Notes: generated from the letters alone by a model not told the origin. 64,000 nucleotides of DNA from Platynereis dumerilii (GCA_026936325.1 JAPTHN010000007.1:18474337-18538336), one strand, 5' to 3'. Positions 35,901-48,600 are shown, counted from the first letter of the stretch. Numbers and translations: made by a program.

Positions 35901-37556
35901 GATTGATCGAGATATTCTAGGGGAGCATTGCAGGAGGACAGCGATGCAATGGTTCGAGATCAATTTCCCAGGGCTAAGAGCATTTACAGAAGTTACTGAT
36001 GCTGAGGAACTTTCAATGATGTGAATTTATCTTAAAGAAAATGCAACTATATAAATGTCGAAGATTCATCGTTTTCCAACTGCATAATAGAATAGGATAA
36101 CCTTTGAGCACCATTGTGCAATTAAATGGTTTCAACCGATAAAGTAATTATGATCAGAAAAATTCTCTAATATTGTTTGTTTTCTTTTGTTTGAATGTTG
36201 TAAATATATCTCACTCTGCAAAGACCAGAAGAAACTTCACTTATGATGTTAAGACATACTTTCGTAGCAGATAGGATAGTATTTTATCACAAACTTTTCT
36301 AAATTCTTCCACTACATTTTTGGTTCAGTGATACAACGATTGAGTGATACCTCATTGCTTGACAAAAGCAATCTCTTGTCAGTGCTTTGTACTATGCATG
36401 TCAGGGCACTTTGGAGATATATATATTCTTCCAAGACCATTACCCCAATATAAAACTACTGAGAGGAATGAAATAAACTTTGAAAAAAGTATTTTTAAAA
36501 TGCATAAAAAGGTTAGGAAATGATTCAAATTGCAACAACAATACATTTTGCACTAGAGGTTAATATTGGCTGAAGGTTGTTCTTTTTATTTGCTTCCTGA
36601 GTGACTTACAATTGCCAAGACTCAAGAAAGAAACTGTAGTTCTTGAGATAGGCTTTCTTATAGCAGTAAAGTGTATAATAATGAACTCTCTCTCTGAGAA
36701 ATATATTTCGATGTCATTGATCAGAAATTTATTGATTTCTGGCACTCAGTGGGGGTCATAATGAGACAAACATAATGTCCAATGATGCATATTAGGATGA
36801 CATGAAAAGCAGTCCAACTTCAATTGATGTTTCATGACACTTTTGGGCAAGTTACTGGTGAAGTTCTTATATATCTACTTGAAGCAGCTTCATTTTAAGT
36901 GATGTTGAACTGATATTTTCAGTGCAGATATTCTGTTCAAATTTTAAGCTGTGTCAGTTCAGTCATTCTTGATGAGGCCACCAAACAGACTACACAGCAG
37001 CAAGGCAGCAAAGGGTCTTTTTTTCTGACCCAACACTAAGAGGCTAAGAACCTGGTCCTACACAAATTAGGATCAGATTTCAGAAAAACAAATAAGGCTG
37101 GGGAGCTCAATGGGTTGCTCTAGTGGCTAAGTGGTGGTAATGGCCCTTGGAGGATGGAGACCTCCGCGTGCTGTTCACACCTTCTACGGTGTCTTATAAG
37201 CAGATTCAACCATTGGTATGTCTTTAATTTAAACCAATAAAAAGACATATTGATGTGGGGACATTTTGTTGTTTAGCAAATGACCAGTGGGTCTATATGT
37301 GGACATATAAATATGGAATACTTTAAATATAAATGATTTGTGTCAGAATAGAAGAAAGTGCAGAAATGAAATATTTCCATTGTTCTCCATTTGCATATGC
37401 TCATCATTCAGTTATTATATATGTACAAAACTTTTAAAACTGCGTGATGTTAACAGTCACTGACTGCTCCTTGAAAGAACGAGATATAAGAAAGAAAAAA
37501 CAAAACAAAAAGAAACAGAGACTGAACAATCCATGAATCAGATACAGTGTAAAATG

Positions 37557-37562
37557 ACTTAC
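37557..37562 (-). promoter_or_regulatory. Predicted 5' splice site of the GPCR exon
   Basis: The minus-strand sequence reads ACA|GTAAGT immediately after the TWIPYT codons of TM6. This is a consensus donor in phase 0. Its position just before the missing TM7 makes it more likely than the read-through tail, which lacks any NPxxY-like motif. Confidence 0.65.
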
Positions 37563-39287
37563 TGTGTATGGTATCCATGTAGCCAGATAGACAGAAGAAC
37601 AGACAGCCACGAGTCTTGCCAGGAGGACCTCCCTCCTCTGTTTCTCTATCATTTTGCCCCAACTCTTTAGGACCTTTTGGATGTAGTCCGTCAGAAGAGT
37701 CATCAAGGTCACATCATCTTTTGCAGGTAAAGGTGACCTTGGTTCCAAGACCGCCTCCTTGGTACATGCGTCTAATATAACGCTACTAAAGGAGACTGAC
37801 TTTTTTGTTCTAGGTGAAAAGATTTCCAAAGTATTAGGTGTCATAGGCCTCGGTGAAGAGTCCTGCCTGAGGTAATCCTTCCCATCACATTCATCGTTCA
37901 TGCTTGTTTGACTACTGGGTATCAACCCGTAAGCATTAATCACAAAACTCTCATCTACATTCCCATGGCAAAATAAGTCATCTTTGCCAAGGTCTTTTCC
38001 ATTTTCTGTCTTTGTGTTTTCCTCCTCATCACAAGGGCCCTCTATTCTGATTTCTGGAGTTTCTGGGGTGAGTTTCCGTTCATGGTCTATACAAAACTTT
38101 TGATCAACCTGCAGCTTGTCGATTAAATTACACTGAGAGTCCGGTGTACCTGCCTCTGGAGAGCTGGTGGGCTCCTCAACGTTGACAACTAATGTCGGAT
38201 TGTGGATATTTTCAGTGCGGCAGACCTTGGTCTTGGAAACATTTTCAAGATCAATGTCTTCATTTGCTGTGTGGTATACTGAACTTCCGTTTGATTGGCT
38301 CTGTTTCGCTGTCTGGCAGTTCTCAGAGTTTGATGAATTAGTGGAAGTTTGGGTCGTAAATATAGGTTTTGGTTCAAGAGAGTTCTGCTTAGTGTAGAGA
38401 TTGCCATTGCAATTGTTTGTAGATCTTTTATCATCCTCCTTTTGACCAGCACTTGCTTGGACATACACTTCAGGAGTCCTCAGTGAGTTTGACCTGGAGT
38501 CGTTTAACCTTGGGTTGACCTTTAACTTGTGCAAGGTCGATTGACTTGCCTGCAGATGTTGACTGACCTTTTTCTCTAAGACATTAACCACATGACTGAT
38601 TTCATTGAATTTCTCTTTCTGTGATCGGTATTTCCACAGGATTCGCACTAAGTTCAAATTACAGCAGACAAACGCCACTATTCCAATGGCAAAAACAACG
38701 CTGGTCAAACAGGCTACAATCGCATGAGGCACACACAGAAAGGACCATGTCAAGAGACTTATCGGCCATGTTTGCACCACCTGGATGTTGGGAGGACATG
38801 TGGTTGCTAATAATGTGGACGATGAAGCGGCTACAATTACTAATACTGAAGTAATTAGAAACATTATTCGTCTTGATGTGAAGCGAGCATTATACTGCAA
38901 TGGATGGACTAGAGCAAGATAGCGGTCCATGGAAATACAGATCTGGATGAGGAATTGCAGTTTCATGTAGACACTTGCAGAAAACCCCTGGAAGACGGAG
39001 AGGTTATCCGACATGTTTTGGTCCTTTTTTGCTATGTAGGCCAAACTGACAGCATGCACAGTGAATAGCGAGAATAGGTCCACCAAAGCCAGAGCTCCCA
39101 ACAATAAATCCGCTATTCTCCTTCTGGTGAGTTTGTGATAAACAATCACTGCCACAACTGCAAGCGACAAAGCGTTGCCAATAAACGTAACAGGAAGGAA
39201 TATACTGTAATATGTTGTGTTCATCACAAATGAATAATCCATGTGGGCAGACCCATTTGTCACATTAGTCTTCATCGCTGTTCCCAT
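37563..39287 (-). CDS. Rhodopsin-class (class A) orphan GPCR, main coding exon, TM1-TM6
   Basis: The reading frame starts at ATG 39287 and encodes 575 residues to a perfect GTAAGT donor (plus-strand ACTTAC at 37557-37562). Read without splicing, the frame runs to 37434 (617 aa) but ends in a low-complexity Phe/Leu tail with no TM7, so I take the donor as real. The N-terminus has N-glycosylation sites (NVT, NGS, NTT). TM1 has GN at 37-38, TM2 has LALVD with Asp70, and TM3 ends in DRY at 121-123 followed by LALVHPL. TM4 spans about 141-162, TM5 about 180-212 with Pro187, and TM6 about 555-583 with TWIPY at 570-574. The third intracellular loop is about 335 residues, hydrophilic, with many SP/TP sites (SSPEAGTP, LTPETPE, SSPRPMTP) and a short heptad-like helix near 232-256. 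The usual Cys3.25 and Trp4.50 are absent. Ligand is unknown. The TM7 exon must lie below 37 kb or outside the window. Confidence 0.85.
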
Positions 39288-39436
39288 ATTGCATTAATCA
39301 TAAATTCTATTTATGCACTAGTTAATAATGAAAAATCAATCATGAAGTCCAGATGGTTTTGCTCCAAATTGTCCGTACTTTCTTGATAACTCCAATTAAA
39401 TTGTATTTTTGACAAGTGTAGTGAATGTCTTTTCAT

Positions 39437-39545
39437 AGAGATTAACAGTGAGGCCCAACTCGAGCTCATTCACCCTGTGGTTCTATGTGTTGTCCCCACT
39501 TGGCGCGCTGCAGTCAGCTCTCTCTGAGTCATCATTACTTCCTGT
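39437..39545 (+). repeat. Segment upstream of the GPCR with an inverted relative at 43.9 kb
   Basis: AGATTAACAGTGAGGCCCAA, TGTGTTGTCCCC and ATTACTTCCTGT lie here at 39437-39461, 39486-39497 and 39534-39545. The same blocks occur inverted at 43974-43998, 43945-43956 and 43907-43918 with similar spacing. This copy is about 150-260 bp upstream of the GPCR ATG. It may be an old duplicated regulatory or exonic piece. Confidence 0.6.
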
Positions 39546-39749
39546 TTCATGTAAACAACCTGCAGAAGCATGGTCTAACCTTGGCCAGTGTTGTTTTCTG
39601 TTGGATTTTTCAATTCAAGACCCCTGCCAGGTCAATAAAATACAAACAATTGATTCATTGGTGTATATCACCTCAAACAAATTGCAACTCAGGGCTGTTT
39701 ACTGTGTGATCAGCCTGATCTCAGCCTCTGGCCAGGCCTGACCCAGATG

Positions 39750-41935
39750 CTTGAAGTTGAACAACTTATCCTGGACATTTTGTCACAATTAAAGCCAATT
39801 AATTAGGATAGTTGCTGTTGTATGCAAGTTATATTCATTCATTACTTTTATTTTGATTGCAGTGAAGCTAATTAATCAATCATGAAAATAAAAAGATTAC
39901 AAAATTATGAAATAATAAGTTCAGTCACCAGTGCAAAATTTCATAATTATTCAGATGACACTTTTGACACTTGTAAATTTCACAGGGGCTTCAAACCCAA
40001 TGAACATGGCATATACCCATTTTCTCTATAATTTTATTTATGCATGGACTTGGTTCAGAATTACCTGTGGTAAATATGTCTCATATTACACGTGGATTGG
40101 CCAAACTTTAGCATGTGAAAGGAACAAGGGATAAATGAAATTGGCTGAAGTTTTAGAACATTATTCTATGGGCTTATGTTAATTTATGTGTATATATATA
40201 TATATGATATCATAATGATGGATGTTTGGGGCTTTACGTCCTGTATTTATGTACTTGGGAGGCCTATCATAATGAACATTGGCACAATCATCCATATAGT
40301 CTAGTTTCATTTTAGAATTATTGCAATAGTGCACAATTTTAGAGTCAGCTTGCAGGTGCATACAGTAAATTAAATTTTATTTATTATGACAATAACACAC
40401 AAGATCCAAAAATTACATGAAGAAACATCACATCCAACCTAAACCATGTTTCATTTGTGGCATAAAATAAAAGAAGTGACAAAATTCCAGTAATGTTTTT
40501 ATTGGTTATTGGTTTTTCGTATGATTTGGGCTCAAATCTTGCAGAGATTCATAAATGGCAGACTTTTGCTAATTAGGCAATGAGACATACTCCCAACTAC
40601 TGAACATATTTTGGCAATTATGATCATTGATCAAATAATATTAAGACTGGTCAATCGCTTTCCAGTTTAATTTATAACAAGAAAATAATTAAAATATGAC
40701 CAATATTTGCCAGAGCACTACAAGTGCGAAAAAAACATTTTTGTTTAGCAGCAGCCTCCAATCGCCAACATGAACTAGTTCACAGTTTCTTAAAATTTCA
40801 CAGATATTACAATATTTCAGGCCGATCCAGGTTTAAAAGAGCTTTCATAGCTCTGTGCTATTTAAAAAGTATCCTATAATGGTATTCTCGGTGGCCATCT
40901 TGTGGCATTTTACACTCACTCATAAGGCTTTCTCCTTTTTACACCTATACGTACTATTAAAAGTAACCCTAAAACCCCTCATTTGACCTCCCATTTCACC
41001 CTTCCTCATCTCCCTAACTCAACTCTCATTTGTTGCACTAATTACAATCAGTCTTTAATCACCCTCTCATCCCTCTGGTGCCTCTCACTTCAACATTTCG
41101 ATATATAGATGGATAGATTCCTGAAACCAACTTTTTTTAGATATTGTAATTGTATACTTGGACGTCCTTATATAATGTTCCTTGTAGCATTTTTCAATAT
41201 CACAAATATTCATGCTCTTTCAAATTTATGTCCGCCTGTGTCATTTTCAATTTTCGTAAAACATTTTTGCAACTCCTTCAGGTGGAAATCATCCACTTCC
41301 TAAATAAGAAATCACCTCAACTATTCAAACTCCATTTTGCAATGATATCATAAGCTATAATCATAAATATCTTGTGCATCTTCAGCTGAACTATACATGT
41401 CGTAAATTATGCCGTAAATTCCCGTAATGAATAAATGGTTCAGAGTACTGTTACTCTTTTGGTCTCGGAGGTCTCCCAGTACAAATAATGCTCTGTCCCT
41501 GCCATTTGTGCAATTTTTATTAACAATTTATATCGCTGGTAACTGCTTGTTCTTAGTAATAGTTGGAACGACACATTGACCTGCCCTGCTTTTCATTGGA
41601 ATTTTCATATAGGCTAACCAGATTTTCTATAACAAGCTACAGAATAATGGAGTAGATGTTATATTAGATCTCAATGCAAAAACATTAAACTGAGCTATGT
41701 CAAAGAGAAACTAGATCATCCCAGATCAGGAAGCTTCTAATTTGAGTCAATTTTTCAAAGTCAACCTTCAATCACAAAGAACTCAATGTCATTGAAACAA
41801 TAAATATACTAATGTGTAGAGATTGTTTTACTTTAGGTGAAAGAATTCAAGTGGTAAACATCTTATGTCACACTAAATTGGTGAGAAAAAAACAACATAT
41901 TTTCCATTGTAGTTTGAAGTCTGTCTCAATAACAT
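39750..41935. other. AT-rich interval upstream of the GPCR, no gene seen
   Basis: Apart from a short (TA)n run at about 40192-40206 and a C-rich stretch at 40970-41090, nothing was recognised. The frames here are short and without motif or splice support. Confidence 0.6.
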
Positions 41936-41941
41936 ATATTA

Positions 41942-42875
41942 GGGGAGAGGGGGGCTGGTTGGCACAGGGGCTGGTTGGCACACCCTTATTTGTGCGAAGC
42001 TGAAGTGTAGTACAGAAATGTGTTATTACCACATTTCATATACATGATAAGGCCCTTCAGGAGAACCGACCATCTTGGGTGTCGGCCTACTCATGTTGGC
42101 TGTGGAGCACTTTCACGTGCTTAAAGACCCCAAAAGCCGTTTTTCGATAAAACGGAAAAAGGTGTGCATCAATAACTGATGGCCTCACCTGGTTCATTAA
42201 TTATTGATAAGCTTTGTAAATATGTTGACTTTAAGGGTGCTATGTGTCACCTGGGTAATTTTCTTAGTTTTCCTTGAAATCACAAATCATTAAAAAATGA
42301 CAGGCGGGGGCAGGTTGGCACAGGCATTGGGGCAGGTTGGCACACTGTGTTAAGTGAATGCAACTTAAGTCAAACCAATAAGTTATTGAATAATTTAATT
42401 GAATGATATTGTTAGTTGTAGGGACTCTATACTACTAAACTTTTCCTAAGTATAGCATGCTGTAGTGGTGTTTTGAGATTCGTTGGCTTAGCCTAAAGAC
42501 GATAATTGAGGATTGTTGAGCATACAGGACAGGCCTTATGGTAAGAATGTGCATACTGTAATAATTTGATCTATTTTGTGCATAGAACATGTTAAAAATA
42601 CAAAGAGTGTCATTTCACTTTGTTTGGTTTCAGGTGTCACTTGTGCCAACCAGCCCCCCTTATGTGCCAACCTGCCCCATGGTGGGGTAGGTTGGCACAT
42701 AATTTTTGAGCTGCGATATCTCCTGGGCAAATAATAATACAGGCTCAGTGAGGTACCGATAATGTAGGTTGGGGATAGGACTTCGAATTGACATATGAAC
42801 AAAATCCAAATGCCGAATAGCTTTTGTTCAGGACACCTAAATGTCCTGTTTGTGCCAACCAGCCCCCCTCTCCCC
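41942..42875. mobile_element. Phrase element 3 (934 bp): phrase CTGGTTGGCACA
   Basis: A perfect inverted repeat of about 25 bp (GGGGAGAGGGGGGCTGGTTG and its inverse) is flanked by TA at 41940-41941 and 42876-42877. The phrase GGGGC(T/A)GGTTGGCACA appears twice at the left, twice at 42305-42346, three times at 42642-42699 (two inverted) and inverted at the right end. It stands alone between the GPCR and the secreted-protein gene. Confidence 0.8.
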
Positions 42876-42879
42876 TACT

Positions 42880-45488
42880 CATAAGGGGGCAGCTATTTAA
42901 TATCCGGGAGGCTTGGAGTTTTCCTTGGCAGGAATTATGGTTTCCACGCCAACGGCAAAGAAATTTTTCATTTTAAGCATGCAAAGTCCCAAATATTTAT
43001 TTCTAAATGAAGTAACATCTTGATGAGAAAAACACTAAAAATTATTGAATTCAAGACTGCCCAAGAAGAATTTATTTATTTCACTAAAACTGAGCAATAA
43101 ATTATTTATTTAAAACAAATTATGCTCCCCTGGATATTAATGGTCGCTCCAAATAAATTATTAAAATGCAATATATATAGAAATTTGCAACAAGAATGTA
43201 TTGAAACAATCGTGTCATTAAAGTTGTTGCATATAACCATTCCTAAGTTTTGTGACCCCTATTGAAACTCTGCAGTGTGGCTTCATTATCTTCGAAATAG
43301 GCCATATTATATAGACCCTGTACATACATGTATGTACTGATTTTGTGACATCATAGGCCTGTCTATCAGATGGCATGTTCATGATGTCAAGCCCATCATT
43401 TTTGAGGAATCTATTTATTAAGGATAATTTCTTGTGCATCAGGTACACAGTAGATCAATAAACACTTAGGTGATTTTCTTTGTGTAATGCTACCCTATAA
43501 TTGACATTATTATTGAAGAGTCAAGAGATAGGCCTGAACATATAAAATATGCATTCGGTTTGATCTTTTTCAACTTCATCAATTAGTTAACAATTGGCCT
43601 CAAAGTTGAAGTGGTGGGAACAAATTCTTGTTTGCATTAGCATTTAGCAATGTTAAAACTTCTGTCTGATCTGTTGACAGCAATGCTGCAGATACCACAA
43701 GTCTTTTTGTCTCATGTCCTGTCCTCACTCTATACACTACAGAATTTAAGTGCCTGACATCTGTCTAACCTGGCACTACAACCTACTGCAACAATGTCAG
43801 GTTGTAGGTATTTTCACAGTATTTCAGCTGTTTGATACATCTAATTTCACCCAATATTCAGTCTTGCCCAGCTGCGCACTGCAGCATTTGCACTGGCTAG
43901 CAGACGACAGGAAGTAATCATGCTTCAGAGTGCTGCCATCTAGCGGGGACAACACATCAGCTATAGTTTTGGAGAGTTGGGCCTCACTGTTAATCTCTAT
44001 GGTCTTTTCTTTGCTTTTCTGCCATGTTAGCTTCTCCACACTAAAAGGTGATCTGATGATTGGCCCACATCAAACGCTGGCATATGGATGAAATGGCATT
44101 AATTATCCACGGAAAGACAGATGCTTTGCTTGCATTGATCCTCAGCTGTGATTGCATAAGTGACTCCTTTTTTTCTGCCAATATCTATTGTATGCATTCA
44201 TTAAGTCAATGCTTATTGCATTGACAATGTTGCCTTATGGCTGATTGATGAAGTATGGTATTTTTTATAACACCATGCCTTGCTTGATAAAACTGTTTAA
44301 GAGCTCTTGAAGTATTTTGAGCAAAGTCCAATGAGATCCACTGAGCACCTCAAAGTGGACTGTTGGGAGTCTGCTATCGAACTTTCAGCGTGCTGAACAA
44401 CATTGCTTGATGGCTGGAGGCTATGGCAGGTGTAGAAGCGTCCATGGTAACCTTGACAACGTTCCTTCCAGTTCGATCAGGCTGCTGTTTGTGGGTCCAC
44501 GTGGGCTGCTGGATAACTATGCCTGGCTGAGTCCGTTTCCGACAGCTTCGGAACTTCTGTGAAGTTCTGTCAACATGCAATCGCAAAAGACTGGCAGCGG
44601 GCTATTCTTGGAAGCCGGTCGATAAAATATCACCTTTAGATAGTTGCCCGATTCAAATTCATGCTGCCGTCTGCAGTTACACCAGATAAGAATCATAAGC
44701 GGTCTAAAGCAGGCTGAAGATGTTTATCTAGCAAGAACATGACAGTTATTGCCTTATTCAGTTGGCAAAAATGAAATTAATTGCTTCACATGTGAATCAG
44801 TCTACAATCTTTTAAGCATTGTTTGCCACACGCACATACCAGGCCATTACTGAATTAATTGGAGCTCATTCAAAGTCATTCCCTCAATCCCTCATGGGAC
44901 AAATATTTGGACAATATTCATAAGCTAATGTTTTAGTCTGACTTTGTCAGCACTGTTTCATCCATTTACAAATCCACATGATTCTGAATTTCCTTTCAGT
45001 AGAAAGCTGCTAAACAAACTGCAGTAAAAGTATATTAAAAGTATTTTTAAAATTTATTTTCGATTTACAACAAACCAGTTTCAGATGTCGTATTTGGATC
45101 CCAACTATATAAATAAGTTATTATTTTGTAAAATATATAATACATGTTAGTGTCATCAAAATCAGTTGCCCAAAGAATAAAAATTAGTACCTCAGGGACC
45201 AGTGCTGTCACTGTACATATATCAAATTAAACATAAATTAATCAAACATAAATTGATATTTCTTTGTATATCTAATCAACAATGCCTGTACGAACATTTA
45301 AGTTTCAGACTGTACATAGCATCATTTACAAGCATAACAACAAGGCATACATCTTTAATGTATTGGCAATGAACTGATTAAGGTCAAAGTACAACCATAA
45401 TGAAGTCATTTAAGGTGAATAAGCCACTGGATGAGTATTGAGCAGATCAAAGATAGCTAGATAGATCCATCAGGCAGATATATACATC
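42880..45488. other. Interval downstream of the secreted-protein gene, no gene seen
   Basis: It holds the inverted segment at 43907-43998 and otherwise only short frames. A 70-codon minus-strand frame at 44374-44586 shows no homology and no splice context. Confidence 0.5.
43907..43998 (-). repeat. Inverted relative of the GPCR-upstream segment, with CTCF-like site
   Basis: It shares three ordered blocks with 39437-39545 on the opposite strand. Between them lies the minus-strand 13-mer CCGCTAGATGGCA (43934-43946), one mismatch from the CTCF core CCASYAGRKGGCR and followed by GCAC. A 71-codon minus-strand frame covers it, but no splice context or homology supports coding. Confidence 0.5.
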
Positions 45489-45490
45489 TA

Positions 45491-45635
45491 TCAAGCAGAT
45501 GAATCGAGTTTTGGCTGACACAACTTGAGATCTTTCAGTTGTTTCCAAGGCACGTCAATTTTCATATTTCTCATATCTCTCTCTGAACATCTTGTAAACG
45601 TTTTCTCCAAGCAGCTCAAGTAGTTAGTAATTGCA
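45491..45635 (-). CDS. Exon 3 (terminal) of the secreted cysteine-rich gene
   Basis: The terminal coding exon is 145 nt: one base completes a Ser codon, then 47 codons and TGA. The acceptor follows a run of T (plus-strand A-tract at 45640-45650). It encodes three cysteines (LSC, TRC, KLC) and a basic, charged segment SERDMRNMKID. A possible AATAAA on the minus strand sits at 45058-45053, which would give a 3' UTR of about 0.43 kb; that signal is only a candidate in AT-rich sequence. Confidence 0.82.
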
Positions 45636-48600
45636 CTGCAAAAAAAAAAAGAAGAGCATAAATATAAATATCAGATCACATTGACGGTAAAGGTGAAGGC
45701 GTTCTTATTTGGGTCAAAATTAGCTAAAGGTGAAATTCTTGTCTCGGGTGTTAATTACTGTTAAATCATGTCATAATGACAGGGTGATATAGGCAGCACA
45801 TTTGTTGTCACATGTCATAGACTATAGGTCATTAGCAAAATCTACAACGCATAAAATATATTTGGCCAGAACTTTCATCCCTAAAAGTGGCATTGAAGGG
45901 GTCAACCCTCTTAAAATGGCTTGTGCAACTTATTTTCTTTAAAAGATCATCTCACAAAAACTAGTATTGGATCTTGCTACCGTTTAACTCCTTCTTACGT
46001 GGAAACTTGACCGTTGCTCTTCTAAAATCTTGTCACTAGTACTATGTATGAAATAATTTTCTGTGTATAGGAGCAAGAGGCTGTAGTGTCAATGTCTCCA
46101 ATATTGTTTCATTAACATCACGGCTTATTAGTTTTTAAAAAATAAAATGCGAAGGACACACATTTTGTGAAATAAGCTAGTGTCTGATGTTGTCCGAGAA
46201 CCCTTGAAAAGTGCTACGATGCACGTCTGCAACTCTGTATTAATCATGTAAAGCAAAATATTCTGGTATGTCTGGTGGCATGTCTGTTGTCCTGTCGGAA
46301 TTTGTCATTAACAAACACCTTCCAGTGATATTTTGACTCATTAACATCACACTGAAAATGACTTTTTGCCTTTATTACCTCACAGAAATTTTGTGGGAGG
46401 TTTTGCGAGTTGAATTAGTTTGAATTTATGTCATGAATAAATGTTCAAACAAAATAATTGCATGATACTTTCGTGTTTCCCTATATGTGGCAAGCTCAGT
46501 AGTTTGATGCTTCTCAACTTGTAAAACATGAATTGGCAAATGCTTTGAAACTATTAATCAATCAGTCTACAGAACATGCTGTTTTTTCCCGATATACTCA
46601 AAGTTGCTAAAATTAAACCAATACACAAGAAAGATGACAATAAATATCTGAAGAATTACAGACCAATCTCTATCCTGCCAAGTGTATCAAAAGTATTTGA
46701 GAAAATAATTTATAACCAAATGTATGAGCATTTTGTAGAAAATAAATTATTTTACACTAGCCAGTACGGTTTCAGAAAGTTACACTCTACCGAACATGCG
46801 CTCATAGAAATTGTTGACAGAATAATTAATGAAATGGACAAAAATAGAATTCCTCTAAATGTTTATCTGGACCTTTCAAAGGCATTCGATACTCTGGATC
46901 ATAACATATTGCTAGCTAAATTAAAATACTATGGAATTAAAAAAAATGCACACAAACTTATAAAGAATTACCTCAAAAACCGTAAGCAATATGTAGAAAT
47001 AAACGAAATCAAATCCGAAAACTTAAGTATACCATTTGGTGTTCCGCAAGGTTCCATCCTAGGACCATTGCTATTTATCATATGTCAATGATATCAATAA
47101 TGCTTCAAATCTGTTCTATCCCATCATCTACGCTGATGACATGACCCTCTCAGCAACTCTGAACACGTTTCAAAATGAGAATGAGAATCAGAGCAATATA
47201 AACAAAGAATTGGAAAAAATATCAGACTGGTTAAAAGTCAATAAGCGATGATTTTCCACACAGTGCAACGCAATGTGCAGATCCCTGAGCTAAGAATTGA
47301 GAATACAGTGATAGAATTTGTGAATGAATTCAATCTTTTAGGATTAGTAATTGACAAAAATTTGAGCTGGAAGCCACATGTAGAGTATGTTTCGAAAAAG
47401 ATATCGAGAACAAATGGAATTCTGACCCGTTTAAAACATTACTTGCCAACACAAATACTTCGTACCATCTACTACTCTCTAATCTTGCCTCATCTAAATT
47501 ATTGTCTGATTATCTGGGGAATGAAAGCCAATAGACTTCTGAAATTGCAAAAAAAATCACTTAGAATAATGGCAAAAACAAAATATAATGCCCACACAAG
47601 CCCTCTCTTTAAACAATACAAAATATTTAAGATTCCTGAACTATGCGCACTGCAGGATTTTAACTTCAAGTTAATAAACAATATGCTTCCAAAATATTTT
47701 TATTCAGAGCAGTTCCTGACAGAAAACTATTCACATGTATACCTCACACGTCATTCTCGAAATAATCTTCGCGTTCCTGCTGTAAGACACGTCTTAGCAA
47801 CATATGGCATGAGATATAGGTACCCGAAAATTTATAATAACATGTGCCTAAGTTACAAAGAAAAAATAAAAACGCATTCTTTCGAAGGTTTTAAACGATA
47901 TATCAAATTAAAGGTTTTAGAAAATTATCAAGAAAACTGCACAATATCAAATTGCTATATTTGTGGTCACTAGTGTTGTCCGTGGCAAAAATTCAAGTAT
48001 TACAATGCTAAACAACAAAATAAATTTAAATATATTTCGATGAATTGTTTTTGTACATGGTGGCCCTCCACCAGCGACCAAGTGGTCATCGGAGGGTCTC
48101 CTTAATAAAGTATTTTTCATTGTCATTGTCATTGTCATTGTCATTGTCAACACAACCGGTAAAATAGTTGATGCTGATCACATTTTACCATTGTGTGGCT
48201 TCTGAAATATTGTTCAGGAAAGACACATGGTGCTCAAGGGAGTATTGGGGATCATATTTATCACCAAGAATCTAAACTATTGGTGAAAAAGAGTTCTTGA
48301 TCCTTTTCATAAATTTCAGAGATAAGGGAATATTTGTATCTCAATAACTTTCGCTCATAGACACCTGGAATAAAGCTTAATTTGTGCAGGATAACCTTCC
48401 CTATATGTTGGAAATATTTATATTCTTTTGCTGTAAGTGGTGTAGATTTCAAGCTAAAAGAGCAACATAAATGACTGTCATATTCGGTATACATATTAAT
48501 TGACAAAAAATGCTGTATCTCAACAAGTATTGGTGCGATAGAGACCTGAAAATTTGGCCCAAAATGTGCAAGCCAGTTTCCTTTTTATTGGTAAAATAGA

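Larger units (their letters stand above)
740..37270 (+). repeat. Same-strand array of diverged ~2.8-kb repeat units
   Basis: Comparing the plus strand with itself shows blocks that recur in one orientation and, in the best copies, one order (S1-S3-S4-S5-S6-S7, then S1 again). The clearest full period runs from S1 at about 19795 to S1 at about 22590, roughly 2.8 kb. S3 is marked by GTGGGAGGCAGATGGCTCC, S4 by CAATATATCCAATAGTTATG, S6 by GACTTGGGTTCTACAG and GAGATAACCAGGTTGCTTGG, S7 by TGAGTGACTTACAATTGCC, and S1 by CAGACTACACAGCAGCAAGG. Copies are diverged and interrupted by LINEs and DNA transposons. No unit has a recognisable gene. It could be an old tandem duplication or a cluster of one non-autonomous element; the shared strand and order favour duplication. 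Confidence 0.7.
32129..37270 (+). repeat. Array unit copy IV, ending about 160 bp from the GPCR exon
   Basis: S3 resumes at 32137, S4 at about 32510-32690, S5/S6 at 32700-33095 and 34551-34830, the rest of S6 at 35900-36060, S7 at 36100-36940, and S1 at 36950-37260. Segments 36100-36940 and 21650-22560 are the most similar pair I can see by eye in the window. Four insertions sit inside it. Confidence 0.65.

Noticed and set aside
37434-37562. Read-through C-terminal tail of the GPCR frame
   Set aside because: It lacks TM7, is a Phe-rich low-complexity run, and begins right at a consensus donor.
43824-44586. Two minus-strand frames (71 and 70 codons) considered as GPCR 5' exons or a small gene
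   Set aside because: There is no consensus acceptor/donor pair in phase and no recognised homology; the first overlaps a duplicated segment that is not open in its other copy.
47947-48153. Minus-strand frame with a Met-Thr repeat
   Set aside because: It is the LINE (TCATTG)n tail translated on the wrong strand.
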